Of a DNA stretch of 64,000 nucleotides, positions 37,046-51,086 are shown one piece after another (the stretch's first letter is position 1; each line of letters starts with the position of its first letter). Source of the DNA: Phallus indusiatus (taxonomy: Eukaryota > Basidiomycota > Agaricomycetes > Phallales > Phallaceae); the NCBI GenBank assembly GCA_027605045.1, contig JAQFWX010000035.1, forward strand, positions 310,001 to 374,000, written 5' to 3'. Both the position numbers and the translations under genes were made by a program. The notes under the pieces are model-generated. The model did not search any database, was not told where the DNA came from, and saw nothing but the letters and a program-made list of their open reading frames with translations.

Positions 37046-37260
37046 CGTGTTAGTTATTTCACTTTTTTATTTGCCTATATTTCACTTCGGCTTTGCTTGC
37101 CTTCTATTGCAAATGCTGTAGTTTGTAATTATACATAATGGAACAGGGAGATAATTAGTTTTCATCCTCGAGTACATCTCGCGAATGAGTGGATGTGACA
37201 AAATGGGAAATTTCGTACAAAGTTTGTTTGCATAGTTTGTATTGGCCCACCGTCCACAAA

Positions 37261-38934
37261 TCATAGTTTGGTATGTTGAATATACGAGGTGGTCCCAGTA
37301 TTCGTAGATCGGTGGATCGGGGGGTGTCCATAGTTTAAATATCTATTGGGGAGCCCAAAATCCCCTGCAGGAATTATCGGGGCTGAGCCATCCACCGCCC
37401 CAGTGACTTGCGAATTGCGATCCATCATGATCTGATGTACCTGCATTCGTAGACCGTGCACAACAGCTCGCAACGCCATTACCTCCTCGCTAACTCGTGA
37501 CGATTCTGAAACCAGAGCAATGTCATGCCGTCGGACCTCTGAATCGAGAGACGAGGCAAGAGTGACGAGCGAGCTTCGGAGACTGTTAAGTGAGCCCACT
37601 AAGCTCGTGTTTAAATTAAGAGGTGCTATAGAAGAGCTGAGTGGCTGTCGATATGTTCCTTCTCGTGTATGAGCGGGAGGCGCGTCAAAGGCGTTACTCT
37701 CTGGAGGGAAGAACCGCGAAAGCGGGTCCGTATCGAATGCATTAACAGACGATGTATCGAGAGGTGATGGATTGGATTCTGGCGCAAACCCAAACCCAAA
37801 CGTGGAGATCCCACTTGACGAGCGGTTATATGCTCTGGAAGCTGCTTCGACTGACTCAGGCAAACGGACGGCCTCGGATTCCCCACCCTGCGCGAACCAA
37901 GGCCCAAGTACAATCTTCGTTGATTCCAGATCTCGAACTGCTAACCGTAAGGTATTCTCTAGAGCTTCAATTCGATTTCGTAGGGACAAATTCTCCGTCT
38001 CGAGGAATGATATCCGACGTGCGTTTTGCGAGAAAAAGTCTTTGATCGATTCATAAGGGCATTGACTTGTATGGCTTGAGAGGGAGGACCGTTTACCGGA
38101 CCATGGACAACCATGTGTGGCGTGGCCGCAATTAACAATCATGTCGGGACACGAGCTTTCATGCTGTTCTAGCTTGCTCAAGTGATAAATTGTCTTGCAA
38201 TGGGAACAAGGGATTTCTTCGTTAGAACACATTTCATAATGTCCCTGTGATGATAAAGACGGCGTTTATCATAAAAGCATGTTTTGTGTAAATTAGATAT
38301 ATATCATACCTCAATGTTGACCGCTTTCACCTGACAACCGCACCCGCGACACGATATGACACGATGTATACAGATAGATGAGTGCTTTACGACATTCTTT
38401 CGTGATATGAGCTCTTGACACTCTTTCTCGCCGCAAGGTATCTGAACGAAATCGCACTCGTCTCGTAAGTGCGCTGCAAGGAGCTGTCGTTGACAGGTAT
38501 GACGGCATCCATATTGATGGTTGGTGCACTCTACAACAAGTTCATCAACAAGCTGCGAGGAGACATTAATAAAATGTATAAATGAGTTAGAAATCGGCTA
38601 GGCGTACACTCCGCACGATAGGATTAGCAGGTCGGAGATCCGCCTCAGTCAAAGGGGAACGGTCGACAGGACATTGCGGTGATACAGAAAGAGCAGCAAT
38701 GATACAATCATTGCAAAAAGTATGAAAACATGTTGCTGTTATCGTTGGTCTTACGAAAGCCATTCTGAAATGCATTTATCAACTTCTCATCAATTTCTGT
38801 TCGTCGAAAGAAGACTTGCCGGCAAATGCAACACATCTAATTCAGACTATGAAACACAATCGAGCATTCTCGTAGTCAAACGAACATACCAGATTAGAAT
38901 TAACATTATCGACGTATGTGTACTGCGGTTCCAT
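37261..38934 (-). CDS. RING plus TRAF-type zinc-finger protein
   Basis: The start at 38934 gives MEPQYTYVDNVNSN; introns then join CCICRMAFVRPTITATCFHT and FCNDCIIAAL to SPQCPVDRSPL, a complete RING finger. Several TRAF-type zinc fingers follow (ECTNHQYGCRHTCQRQLLAA, CGEKECQELISRKNVVKHSS, IPCSHCKTIYHLSKLEQHE and NCGHATHGCPWSGKR), then a coiled coil and a Ser/Pro-rich tail. There is no MATH domain, unlike animal TRAFs. The layout suggests an E3 ubiquitin ligase; no substrate can be named. The intron within the RING (38765-38819) has a GC donor (GCAAGT), since only that splice keeps the CCICRM frame. Confidence 0.82.
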
Positions 38935-39443
38935 AATCACATATATTCCTGAGTCGTATCTCACTGACACAAGCGAGGCGCTAAAGCTCGGATCAGAGTG
39001 AATGCTCGAAGTAACGCGCGTGTAACACGCACTCGTTCCAAAATTTCATTGTGCTCCTCAGACCATTGTCCTCAAGTAACCCTCGGCTTCAAACATCTAG
39101 GTCAAGACGACTTTTGTTCTCATTTGTAGCCGATCTATTTTGAATTACTCAAAAGTTTCCGAAGAGTTGTTTACTTTTGGTTGCACACTAGCGACCGTGT
39201 TTGTCTCGGTTGAATCCTGCTTATGATGGTGTGTTTCATTTTGTTTACAGCATTGGTCTCCCATCTATCAACACGACTTGATGGACTTGCTAACGGGCAT
39301 ACCTGGATATAAAATGGCGCTTTCGGTACGTCGTAATTCTCCATTCAGTACAACCACAGTGCACTCAGATCACTCAGACCACTCAAACCACATAAACCAC
39401 TCATTACTCAAAACCTTCTCAACACTTCTCATTCACTACTATC
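38935..39443. promoter_or_regulatory. Promoter/5' leader of the small ORF, with TATA box and CACTCA repeats
   Basis: The spacer between the RING-TRAF start and the small plus-strand ORF carries a clean TATAAA at 39308-39313, about 135 bp before the ATG, and a run of imperfect CACTCA units at about 39359-39410 in the likely leader. No gene is seen in the first 350 bp. Confidence 0.5.
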
Positions 39444-39686
39444 ATGTCTTCCCAATCTTCAATCTCCTTCTTCGCTGCTAGCAGCGCTCCATGTGCATTC
39501 TCCATTTTCGCCCAGCCGCAAGATCACAGAGAGGCCTTTGAAAGCTCTCTAGCGAACCAATTCTACAAATCTGCTTGCGACGCGTACTCCACTCGTTCTC
39601 AACGACTCAATCATCACAAAACCGACTCAAAAGGTCGTCCTTCGTTTATGAGCAAAATCGGCCGAGTCTTATCGGGCAAGGCTTAA
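39444..39686 (+). CDS. Small uncharacterised protein, 80 residues
   Basis: An intronless ORF with start ATCATGTCTTCC and an 80-residue product: MSSQSSISFFAASSAPCAF, a Gln/His middle, and a basic C-terminus KGRPSFMSKIGRVLSGKA. I do not recognise a family. Support comes from its promoter layout (a TATAAA 135 bp upstream and a pyrimidine/CACTCA-rich leader without ATG), which resembles strongly expressed fungal genes, and from the basic, helix-like ending. No signal peptide, as the N-terminus is polar, not hydrophobic. It could also be a chance ORF. Confidence 0.5.
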   Translation: MSSQSSISFFAASSAPCAFSIFAQPQDHREAFESSLANQFYKSACDAYSTRSQRLNHHKTDSKGRPSFMSKIGRVLSGKA

Positions 39687-40171
39687 TCTATCCGAGCTGA
39701 AGTGGACTGTCGATGTTCACCCGTTTTCCACTATACATCCAGTATACATTCGTCAATGCATCGTCCATCATGCACCCTCTGGGTTTATTCGGCCTCTTAC
39801 GGTTCTCTTTTCGAATCGAATCGGATTATCCCTCAAAAACTCTCCGAAGGTGTTATCGAGCACTTCTCCAGGGCATTTCAACTCGTTTGACCCAAAGACC
39901 CTAACCTTCCGCGGGCCATAGTAGAACTATCAGCTACCGTCGCACCGTCGCACCATTACTCCTATAGTTATTAAAGATACCCAAAACTTCATTTATTCAA
40001 TATTTAATAAATTCATTCCACTATCTGTTACAAACAACTTGAATTAAGACCATTCTTCAAAAACAACGATAAGAGACAAGAATAAAATACAAAGACAGAT
40101 ACTAAGACAGAAAGATAAGTCATTTCAAAAGTGATACTTGATACAGCAGGCCAAAAAGGAAAGGGATCCGC
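39687..40171. other. Spacer between small ORF and GRF zinc-finger gene
   Basis: Convergent 3' flanks. Two short overlapping ORFs near 39702-39904 have no motif. The right half is A/T-rich (about 39950-40120), as expected for 3' untranslated regions. Nothing else is seen. Confidence 0.5.
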
Positions 40172-41096
40172 ACTAGGCTTCATCCATCATCCTACAAACG
40201 ATATTATTTTGTGCTTGTAGCGTCTTATTCAATTCTTTCAACCTAGTATAACAGCGTTAAGAAGCTCTCGCGTTTAGGCATAAACAACCAAACTTACTGA
40301 GCAACTTGTTTCTCCAACTGAACTACCCTTTCCGCTTTAGCATCTCTAGCCTTCTCTGCAGCGATCTTCTGACGCCTAAGCTTCTCTACGGCGGCGGTTA
40401 AAGTAAGCAATGCATCGCTAATGTCGGACTCGTCAAATAATAATTTATGGGGACCTGGGCTACCACCGGACGACAAGAAAGGATTTTCCTTTAAAAAAGC
40501 AAGATATGAAAGATAACTGTGTGTTCCGTTGTCTTTTGAGAATGATACTCACTTCGGCATCATGTACTGGAATAGCTGCATGTAACTTATGCGCGGAACC
40601 CGAAGCGGCTGACTCATTATCTTGTATCTTGGCTTTCTTGGGTGGCGAAGATAATTGATTTTTAAAAGACGCAAGGTCAAATTCTTGATCACCTGGAGGG
40701 GAGTGAGTGAGAGTCGAGGGCGTTTCAGCGCGTTCTCTTTTTTTAGAGGTCACAGCAGGAGTTTGTTCAGGAAGCTCGCTGTGTGGGATCCATCTTGGAG
40801 AAGAAGATCCAGGAGCTGTGTTGGTGGCTATGGCTTCCAGGTCCTCATTCCACACTGAAAAGGGGTAAATCAGTTTTATGGATATAAGCCATAAAAATAT
40901 ACCACGTACTAAAGTATTTACAATTGGAGGGGTCGGTTTTGTGTTTGAGACAGGAATAAAACGTCTTTCCTTCATTGGCCCCAACACGACACGTTTTACG
41001 ACGAATAACCTGATTGTGTTTGCATTGGATACGACCGTCCGGCAGAAACTGTGACCAGGTAGTGGAACTGGTCGGAGATGTATTATCAGAACTCAT
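40172..41096 (-). CDS. GRF-type zinc-finger protein
   Basis: The start at 41096 gives MSSDNTSPTSSTTWSQFLPD. The N-terminal GRF zinc finger reads IQCKHNQVIRRKTCRVGANE, then GKTFYSCLKHKTDPSNCKYF and, after an intron, VWNED, the CxH/C...C...C arrangement with the GxxFYxC core that binds single-stranded DNA or RNA in topoisomerase III alpha, NEIL3 and APE2. The rest is disordered (SSPRWIPHSELPEQTP, a KKRER nuclear-type basic stretch), then a coiled coil (TAAVEKLRRQKIAAEKARDA, QLEKQVAQL) and a last exon KELNKTLQAQNN. Total about 250 residues. No catalytic domain accompanies the finger, so the role is unknown. Its start is 130 bp from the divergent PRKRIP1-like gene. Confidence 0.8.
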
Positions 41097-41226
41097 AATA
41101 ATTGTCAAAAGACTAATGTGATATGGGAGATAGTGGCTCAGATTAGCTTCGAGCCAGAAAGAATCAGATAACGTAACATCAATTACGTAAACGAACAATG
41201 CGACTTCAGAGCTCTCAGCTTCAGAA

Positions 41227-42046
41227 ATGTCGTCGTCCATGACACCACCGGCCAATTCAACACTCGTGACAACGGGGGATGTACAACCAGTTAACAAGCA
41301 TTCTCTCACAGCCGTTGAACGGCAAAGAGCTCAGCTCGCAAAGCTTTTGAAAGACCCTGCCAAACCTGCGTTTATTCCACCGCCACCCAAGGAAAAGAAT
41401 ATTCGACCGCCTCGTGAAATGATGAAGAATGTTCAGGGAAGCAGCGCTGGCGCTGGAAGTGGGGAGTTTCATGTTTATAAAGCTAATCGACGAAGAGAGT
41501 ATGAGCGATTAAAACTTATGGAAGACCAGAAGGAAAAGGTGAGCTATTATGGCATTTCTGTTTTTCCTAGTTTCTTAGCCTAACTCGACTTTTTGTATTT
41601 CTCATAATAACTTAATTTGTTTAGGAACGAGAAAAAGCAGAATGGGCGCAGAAACAACGAGAACGCGAAGATTCTGCCGAAGCAAAGTCAGCCAAAAATA
41701 GAGCAAAGAGGATGAAGAAGAAAGAGCGTGCCAAAACCAAGGGAAAAGGAACGGAACAGCGACCGTCCGAGTCAAGCACGCCCTCGAACGTTCCTCCTGG
41801 ATCCGACAATCAACCTTTCAAAAACGTCGACTCGTGAACGGAGCGGAAATTAAGTTCCAGCGACCTAAGGAGAATGATGATATTGACGACGAGGCAGATG
41901 AAGATGACGCCAGAGAAAGGGATGATGGCAATGCAGATAACGATAATGAATCAGAGAGTGCTGACATCGGTCCATATCCTCCCGAGGCAGCAAATGCACC
42001 GGTTTCTGTTGTAGAGCAGAAGATTGTGATATATGATTCGGACTAA
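41227..42046 (+). CDS. PRKRIP1: PRKRIP1 homologue (DUF1168), apparent frameshift
   Basis: Homologue of PRKRIP1, a spliceosome-associated coiled-coil protein. The start at 41227 gives MSSSMTPPANSTLVTTGDVQ. The conserved block is KNIRPPREMMKNVQGSSAGA, then FHVYKANRRREYERLKLMED; after one intron come a Lys/Arg/Glu helix and the C-terminal KRRLVNGAEIKFQRP with an acidic tail ending VVEQKIVIYDSD. The block before the acidic tail is in a different frame from the upstream exon: the exon as written stops at NVDS. One added A in the A5 run 41820-41824 gives PFKKRRLVNGAE in a single frame. No GT-AG intron repairs it without removing conserved residues. Confidence 0.83.
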
Positions 42047-42377
42047 CATTCACCATACCCCTGTACATTAATTTGCGATCAATACATACTTTGGATATCT
42101 CATTATTGCATGCCTCGGTGTGATTGGCTCCGAATATGAAGGCACCTTTTTTTTCAATTTTAATCAGTGGCGTTTGTAGATGAAAATAGTGGATAGAGGT
42201 GATAAGATTTTCACCTTGACTACAACCTTCTACAGCGCACACGTTTGATGAAAGAAGAGTCCACATGTAATAGATAATATAATGTGATATCCTAGAGACA
42301 ATTACAGAGGAGTGTACTATGATACGAACCCAATGATCTCTAAACAAGGCTTGTAGTAGTGGTGGTGAACATCCCTG
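42047..42377. other. Convergent 3' spacer
   Basis: This lies between the PRKRIP1-like stop and the glutaredoxin-fold gene's 3' end. Only an antisense extension ORF crosses it, and I see no gene or repeat. Confidence 0.5.
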
Positions 42378-43445
42378 TCATCTTTCATTTCTGTCATCCA
42401 TATCAAGACTTCTTCGCCGCCCCTTTTTCTTCTTAGCACCATCGATAACGGCAGTAGTGGTTGATATCATCTTCCGTAATTGACCAGAAGAATGCAACTC
42501 GTGAATATTATCTATTGTTCCTAGTGATTCACCCTGCAGTAAAAGAATTGGCAGTTGATCGGTTCCAAGTAGTCGTTGAAAAACCGATGTAATGACTTGT
42601 TCGTCGGCTGAGTCGGCACAAACGACGTTAAATAAGGGAGTATATTCAAATACAAAGAAAGGTACTTGCCTCGTTCGTCGAGATCAAAAGTAACGGCGGA
42701 GGGGATAAGATTATACTCTGCCAGGATGGATTTAATATCTCTTCCGATGGGAGAGTATTTCTGATATAAGATAACATGGACGTTAGCCAAGAAAATAGAT
42801 AGGTAATGACTACATTACTTTTGAAAGCAGGACGATCGGTATGCGTGCCCAGGTATCTTCAGTTAGCGCGTTTAGCTCGCTTGCTGCATTTGAGGAACGA
42901 ACGTCAAAATCGAGAATTAGATCAGGGTCCAGGGGCCGAGTAATATCAACTGTGTCAGGTAGTGCATTTGACGGCAGAGCGGCCATGAAACTGATGAGCG
43001 CGGCCAATTCTTGTTCATTTGACAACTGGACCTGAATGGGACGAAGAGGCTTGCTTAGGCGATGAGTCTGTTGGGATGATGATGGACTGCTAGTAGACGA
43101 ATGAAAGGGGGATGGCCTTGAAATTGGCGTGTCACTGAGATGCTGGTGAAGAATGCAGAAAGAGGAGAGTGCGAGGAGGGCGACAAGAGCGATGATAGAT
43201 GTCCTGGTGCGAAAACGGCGGGGAGCGGCGATGATACTGGCGAGGACGGGTATGGAGGGAGGAGAGGGGGGTCGTTTTACGTCTGACATGGGGATTGAAC
43301 AGAACGGAGGAGAGGGAGGATGAGAAGGAAGAGGACTAGGGATAAATGTCGGACGGGAACCCAGGGGAAGGGTTGCAGTGGCCGTCGTCGCGGTGTACGG
43401 GGCAGGCACAAACCAATCGACGGAACGCTGCCGCTGTCGAGACAT
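42378..43445 (-). CDS. Single-pass membrane protein with a cysteine-less glutaredoxin fold
   Basis: The start at 43445 gives MSRQRQRSVDWFVPAPYT; an alternative ATG at 43290 precedes SDVKRPPSPPSIPV. One membrane segment (SIIALVALLALSSFCILHQ) is followed by a Ser/Pro stalk and a luminal glutaredoxin-like domain: RIPIVLLSK, joined to KYSPIGRDIKSILAEYN, FDLDER, then ADEQVITSVFQRLLGTDQLP, ILLLQGESLGTIDNIHEL and a basic end GAKKKKGRRRS. This resembles the Grx6/Grx7 layout of secretory-pathway glutaredoxins. The active site CPxC/CPYS is replaced by SPIG, so thiol chemistry is unlikely. The intron at 42608-42669 has a GC donor (GCAAGT). Confidence 0.78.
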
Positions 43446-44716
43446 GGTTAAAGAACGAAAGTGTTGGGAAGAAAGAATGGGGGGGCAATGAAATGAAGGG
43501 GGAGATATAAGAACACCGACGGGGGGGAGGATATATATAAGATTATTATTATATTATGTTCTATGCGGAGAGGGTATACTATGAAAAAGGCACGGCCGGG
43601 ATACAAGCTGATGAAAAGTCACACGTGTCACGGCTACCCTGTCAGTCATAGCAATACTGGGTAAGCACACTTCTCCAGAACCGGGTAATGTAAGTGTACA
43701 GGGTGTGTCATTATCAACAGTATTATGTAGTATTAGTATTATGGGAGTAGCACACTTGGTATATATGAATACACGCGGAAGTCCTGGCGCCGGTGCATCC
43801 GCCCATTTGAACCCTCTTTAATCCTGCCTTCTTAGCGAAGGGGTATTCCACAGACGATTCAGACTACATACATATAATAAGTTACACGTCCATTCCGATC
43901 GGGCTTGGTGATGAGGACACGGCAACAGAAAACAGTCTTCCCCGCACAAAAGGTTGGCTGGGGCTGGCTGGCTAGCTGGCACGGATGGGGTAGGAACCCG
44001 ACTCGTTTTTTTCTTCTTATTGGACAAGAATGGTGATGGCCATGGCGACGCATGACAAGGCGACGTACGGCGACAGTCGTTCACCTTGGTATCAGGGCAG
44101 GTCAGCATCCGCTCGATATAGAGCGCAGACTGGATATTTACCTATCCGCGCAAACATGAAGAATAAACCCAAAAACCTTTTTTGATATAGGTCAGGTGAG
44201 ATCGTCGCAGACCTGGATCTGAGACTTACCCTTGTTTGTTCCGGTCAATGAGACGTGGCGCTATGGAACGAACGTAGGTGCAAGTGCAGATCATGAGGAG
44301 GATGACCAGGAGAAGCGATTGAAAGTTGAATAAGGCAGACTAATTTAAACTCATTATCGTCATCCTTTCGGGGAATCCAGCTCGTAGCTTACCATGAATA
44401 ATGGAGTAATCTGGGTGCGCACAGAGCAAGTTGGTGTTGCTGGCCAAGTCCTATTTTTGCCATCTCAGTTTCGTATTTGTCATCATCACAGAAGACGCCC
44501 GCAAGACAGTGCCAAATAAGCGTCCACAGGGCCTCACCGCCAGCCTCAGCTTCAGCTTCAGCTCTTGTTCCTCCTCCTCCCTTGGCGGCAGCATTAGCTG
44601 CCTTTCTTCCCTTTCTCACCTGTCGTGTCTTCCGAACTCATTAACGAAGCCTTCAGTTCGGTTCGTTCTTTTTTCCCAACCTCATTTCGCTCTTGCACCC
44701 CTTCTCCAACAAGTAA
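43446..44716. promoter_or_regulatory. Long divergent promoter region of the glutaredoxin-fold and YAK1 genes
   Basis: 1.27 kb without a convincing gene. The left part has AT-rich stretches (about 43530-43560); the right part, 44400-44716, is pyrimidine-rich with CT runs, typical of an agaricomycete 5' leader. Short ORFs on both strands have repetitive or frame-shadow composition. Confidence 0.45.
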
Positions 44717-48775
<4,059 letters not shown>

Positions 48776-49185
48776 ATTTGGCGTTATTCCTTGACACTGG
48801 CACGTGTTGTATTTAAAAAAGTATTCCACACCCTTCTCCTTCTCCCCTTTCCTTTCCCTGCTTTTTTTCTTTCCAATTATTTTTCTTGCAATCTTCCGCT
48901 TTTTTTCTCTGCATATTTTTTTTTTTCAAATGATGCGGCTTGCCGCCTTTGGTGTGGTTTATATTAAAACAATGCACGGAGAATTTTATTTCTTTCTTTA
49001 CAATGTGTCTTTTGTCAAAACACTTGTATTATGTACACTCCATGTTTTGCCCTAATTTTCGCGTCCAGGAGATCCTAGATAAGCATTTCAATGTCTAACA
49101 CGTTATCTATAACCCATACTCTTGGGTCTGTTGATATTGTACACAAAAAAAAAGAAAGCCCACTTCATAAACGAAAAAAAAAATT
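48776..49185. other. Convergent 3' spacer, T-rich
   Basis: This lies between the YAK1 stop and the phosphatase 3' end. Long T- and TTTTC-rich tracts (48830-48930) and A-runs (49141-49180) are present; no gene is seen. Confidence 0.55.
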
Positions 49186-50255
49186 CTAACAGAGCGTAGA
49201 AAATATTTCTTCTATTTCCCATGCTCCCTCCCAGTATTTAACGGAACATGGCACCCCGCCTTCCCTTGTAATCCGTCTTTCTAATCCACGATCTCGACGT
49301 ACTAATGCTATATCTTGGCTAGCGGACGCTTTATCAGTTCGGATAACCCGTGAATTGAAAATCTATCAATACCTTCTTAGTCGGATGATAGGACAGTAAT
49401 CATTTGACCCGTCCCCAACATAGACGACGCGATCGAAGCCTTCCTTGTGTTTAGCTAAGTATGCAGCCAGCTCTTCACCTGAATAAAAAGTGCATGAGAT
49501 AACGTATTCCCTTGAGACGCACTTGATAGAGACGACCAATACCTTTGCACATATTTGGACTGCAGCCGACTTTGCACGAATGTTGTGGACCGTTTGCAGG
49601 TATTCTTCGACTTACTTTGAGTAATCCAGATGGATCCCATTCAGCCGGGTTTGTTGTTATCTCGTCAAAGAAATGGGTTATTTTCAAATGCTAATGAAGA
49701 AAAATATGTGAGATAGGCGAATTTGAGTCTTTTCGAAAACTGACTTCTAAAATGGTCGTTATATAGACGATATTGCTATTCGAGAGGATATAAAACACGG
49801 TTTTGGTGGTTGAGGCGTCCCTTAGATGATTCAAAGCGCGTAGCATTGCGGGGTGCTAGAATGCTATAAATCACTGATCAACACTTCTCCTCCTAATGAA
49901 CTTACAAAAGGAAGAATGCGTAGGGTATCTTCGATTTGAAGTCTAGTAAAGCCGGCTTCGTGGAGGTCGATCAGGCTCTGAGTTCTGTGAGGTATGCATG
50001 AGCGAACAGTCCGGTGACGGGGCCTGCTATTTCTTTACACGATGTCCGTCCATTGTACATGGGGTTCAAGATCCTCCATCTTACGTCGAATTTTGGTACT
50101 CAAAACCTCCGCTACCCAACGATCGGTGTCCTGATCCACGAAAGACCTGCCAATGTCAAATCGTCAATATCTTCTTCGATCAATCAGTGCGATCTGATCC
50201 AGTTATACCAGTCGAAATCAAATACAATAAGCTGTTTTTGAACTTTTTGCGCCAT
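49186..50255 (-). CDS. HAD-superfamily phosphatase of the PHOSPHO1/PHOSPHO2 group
   Basis: The start at 50255 gives MAQKVQKQLIVFDFDWSFVD, where DFDW is the HAD motif I (Asp nucleophile and proton donor) seen in the PHOSPHO family; an intron falls within the tryptophan codon. QDTDRWVAEVLSTKIRRKME and DLEPHVQWTDI follow, then LHEAGFTRLQIEDTLRILPF, HLRDASTTKTVFYILSNSN (motif II), HLKITHFFDEITTNPAEWDP and GCSPNMCKG, EELAAYLAKHKEGFDRVVYV, GDGSNDYCPIIRL (motif IV), and QDIALVRRDRGLERRI. It ends at STLC. Family members act on phosphocholine, phosphoethanolamine or pyridoxal phosphate; the substrate here is unknown. About seven short introns are present. Confidence 0.87.
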
Positions 50256-50443
50256 GTTCTAGTGACAGAGATGGAGGATCTACTTCAAGTCGGATTTGAA
50301 CTACGAGTAGCTGCAGCCTCAATTATATGCCGTTTGGTTCATCTTTGAAATGACTCATCGGGGTTTGAATTATTATGATCGTATCGCTGTCAAGTTCTTA
50401 CTAGTTCTTGTTACTTGGTCCTCAGTATATGTGGATAGATTCA

Positions 50444-51086
50444 CTAGTCTTTCTTCGATTCTAACTCCTTTAACATGCCGACTAAGTGCTTTTCTACTTC
50501 TAAACATATACCTTCTTTCGTAAGAAAATGTGGTGGTAAATCCAGAGAGAGAAACATCTGCTTCCCGAATTTACGAGCTGTCATAGGGTCTAATGAACGA
50601 TTCATGTGGTAGTAACATTAAACCCAATCGCACCTAACCGCTGTACCATGGACAGTGCAACGTCTGCATTTGCTGCAGCAAATAATGACGTCGCGGGTCC
50701 TATCGGTAGATTAGCGTTCTAAAATAAGATATTTTGAGTTTAGACGGTTAACACGAAAGTAATAATAACAACAATCATACTGATTTCGTTGCGGGTGGGG
50801 GCATTGCACACGCCCAATCATATGCTAATCGACCTCGCAGTGGCACCTGACCAGGACCCTCCAGTGCTCCATCAACAACGCTAGCCCAAACCATGTACGA
50901 ATCTGTTAACGATGTTATCTGGAATACGATATGAGGCGAGTAGTCATCTTCAGGTAAGGCGAGATGAGAGGTGACATTGATGAGAGGCATCCTTTCATTA
51001 AACTTACGTAACCCGTTTTCGCGTTTCTCTTTTCTCTCTTGTTGTGGCGTCCATGTATGCTGAGGGTCCATGGCCTCAGGCATCAT
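50444..51086 (-). CDS. Proteasome assembly chaperone 4 (PSMG4/Poc4-like)
   Basis: Chaperone that helps build the alpha ring of the 20S proteasome. The core reads TSHLALPEDDYSPHIVFQIT, SLTDSYMVWAS, joined to VDGALEGPGQVPLRGRLAYD and WACAMPPPATKS; the last exons give NLPIGPATSLFAAANADVAL, SMVQRLGAIGFNV, then ARKFGKQMFLSLDLPPHFLT and KEGICLEVEKHLVGMLKELE. The LTDSYMVW block is the PSMG4 hallmark. The start is uncertain: ATGs at 51086, 51083, 51071 or, after the disordered N-terminus, 50990. With any of the first three, the CDS overlaps the start of TFB1 on the other strand. Confidence 0.82.

Noticed and set aside
44389..44619. Minus-strand Ala/Glu-rich ORF before YAK1
   Set aside because: Repetitive composition from a CT-rich leader; no motif and no promoter layout.
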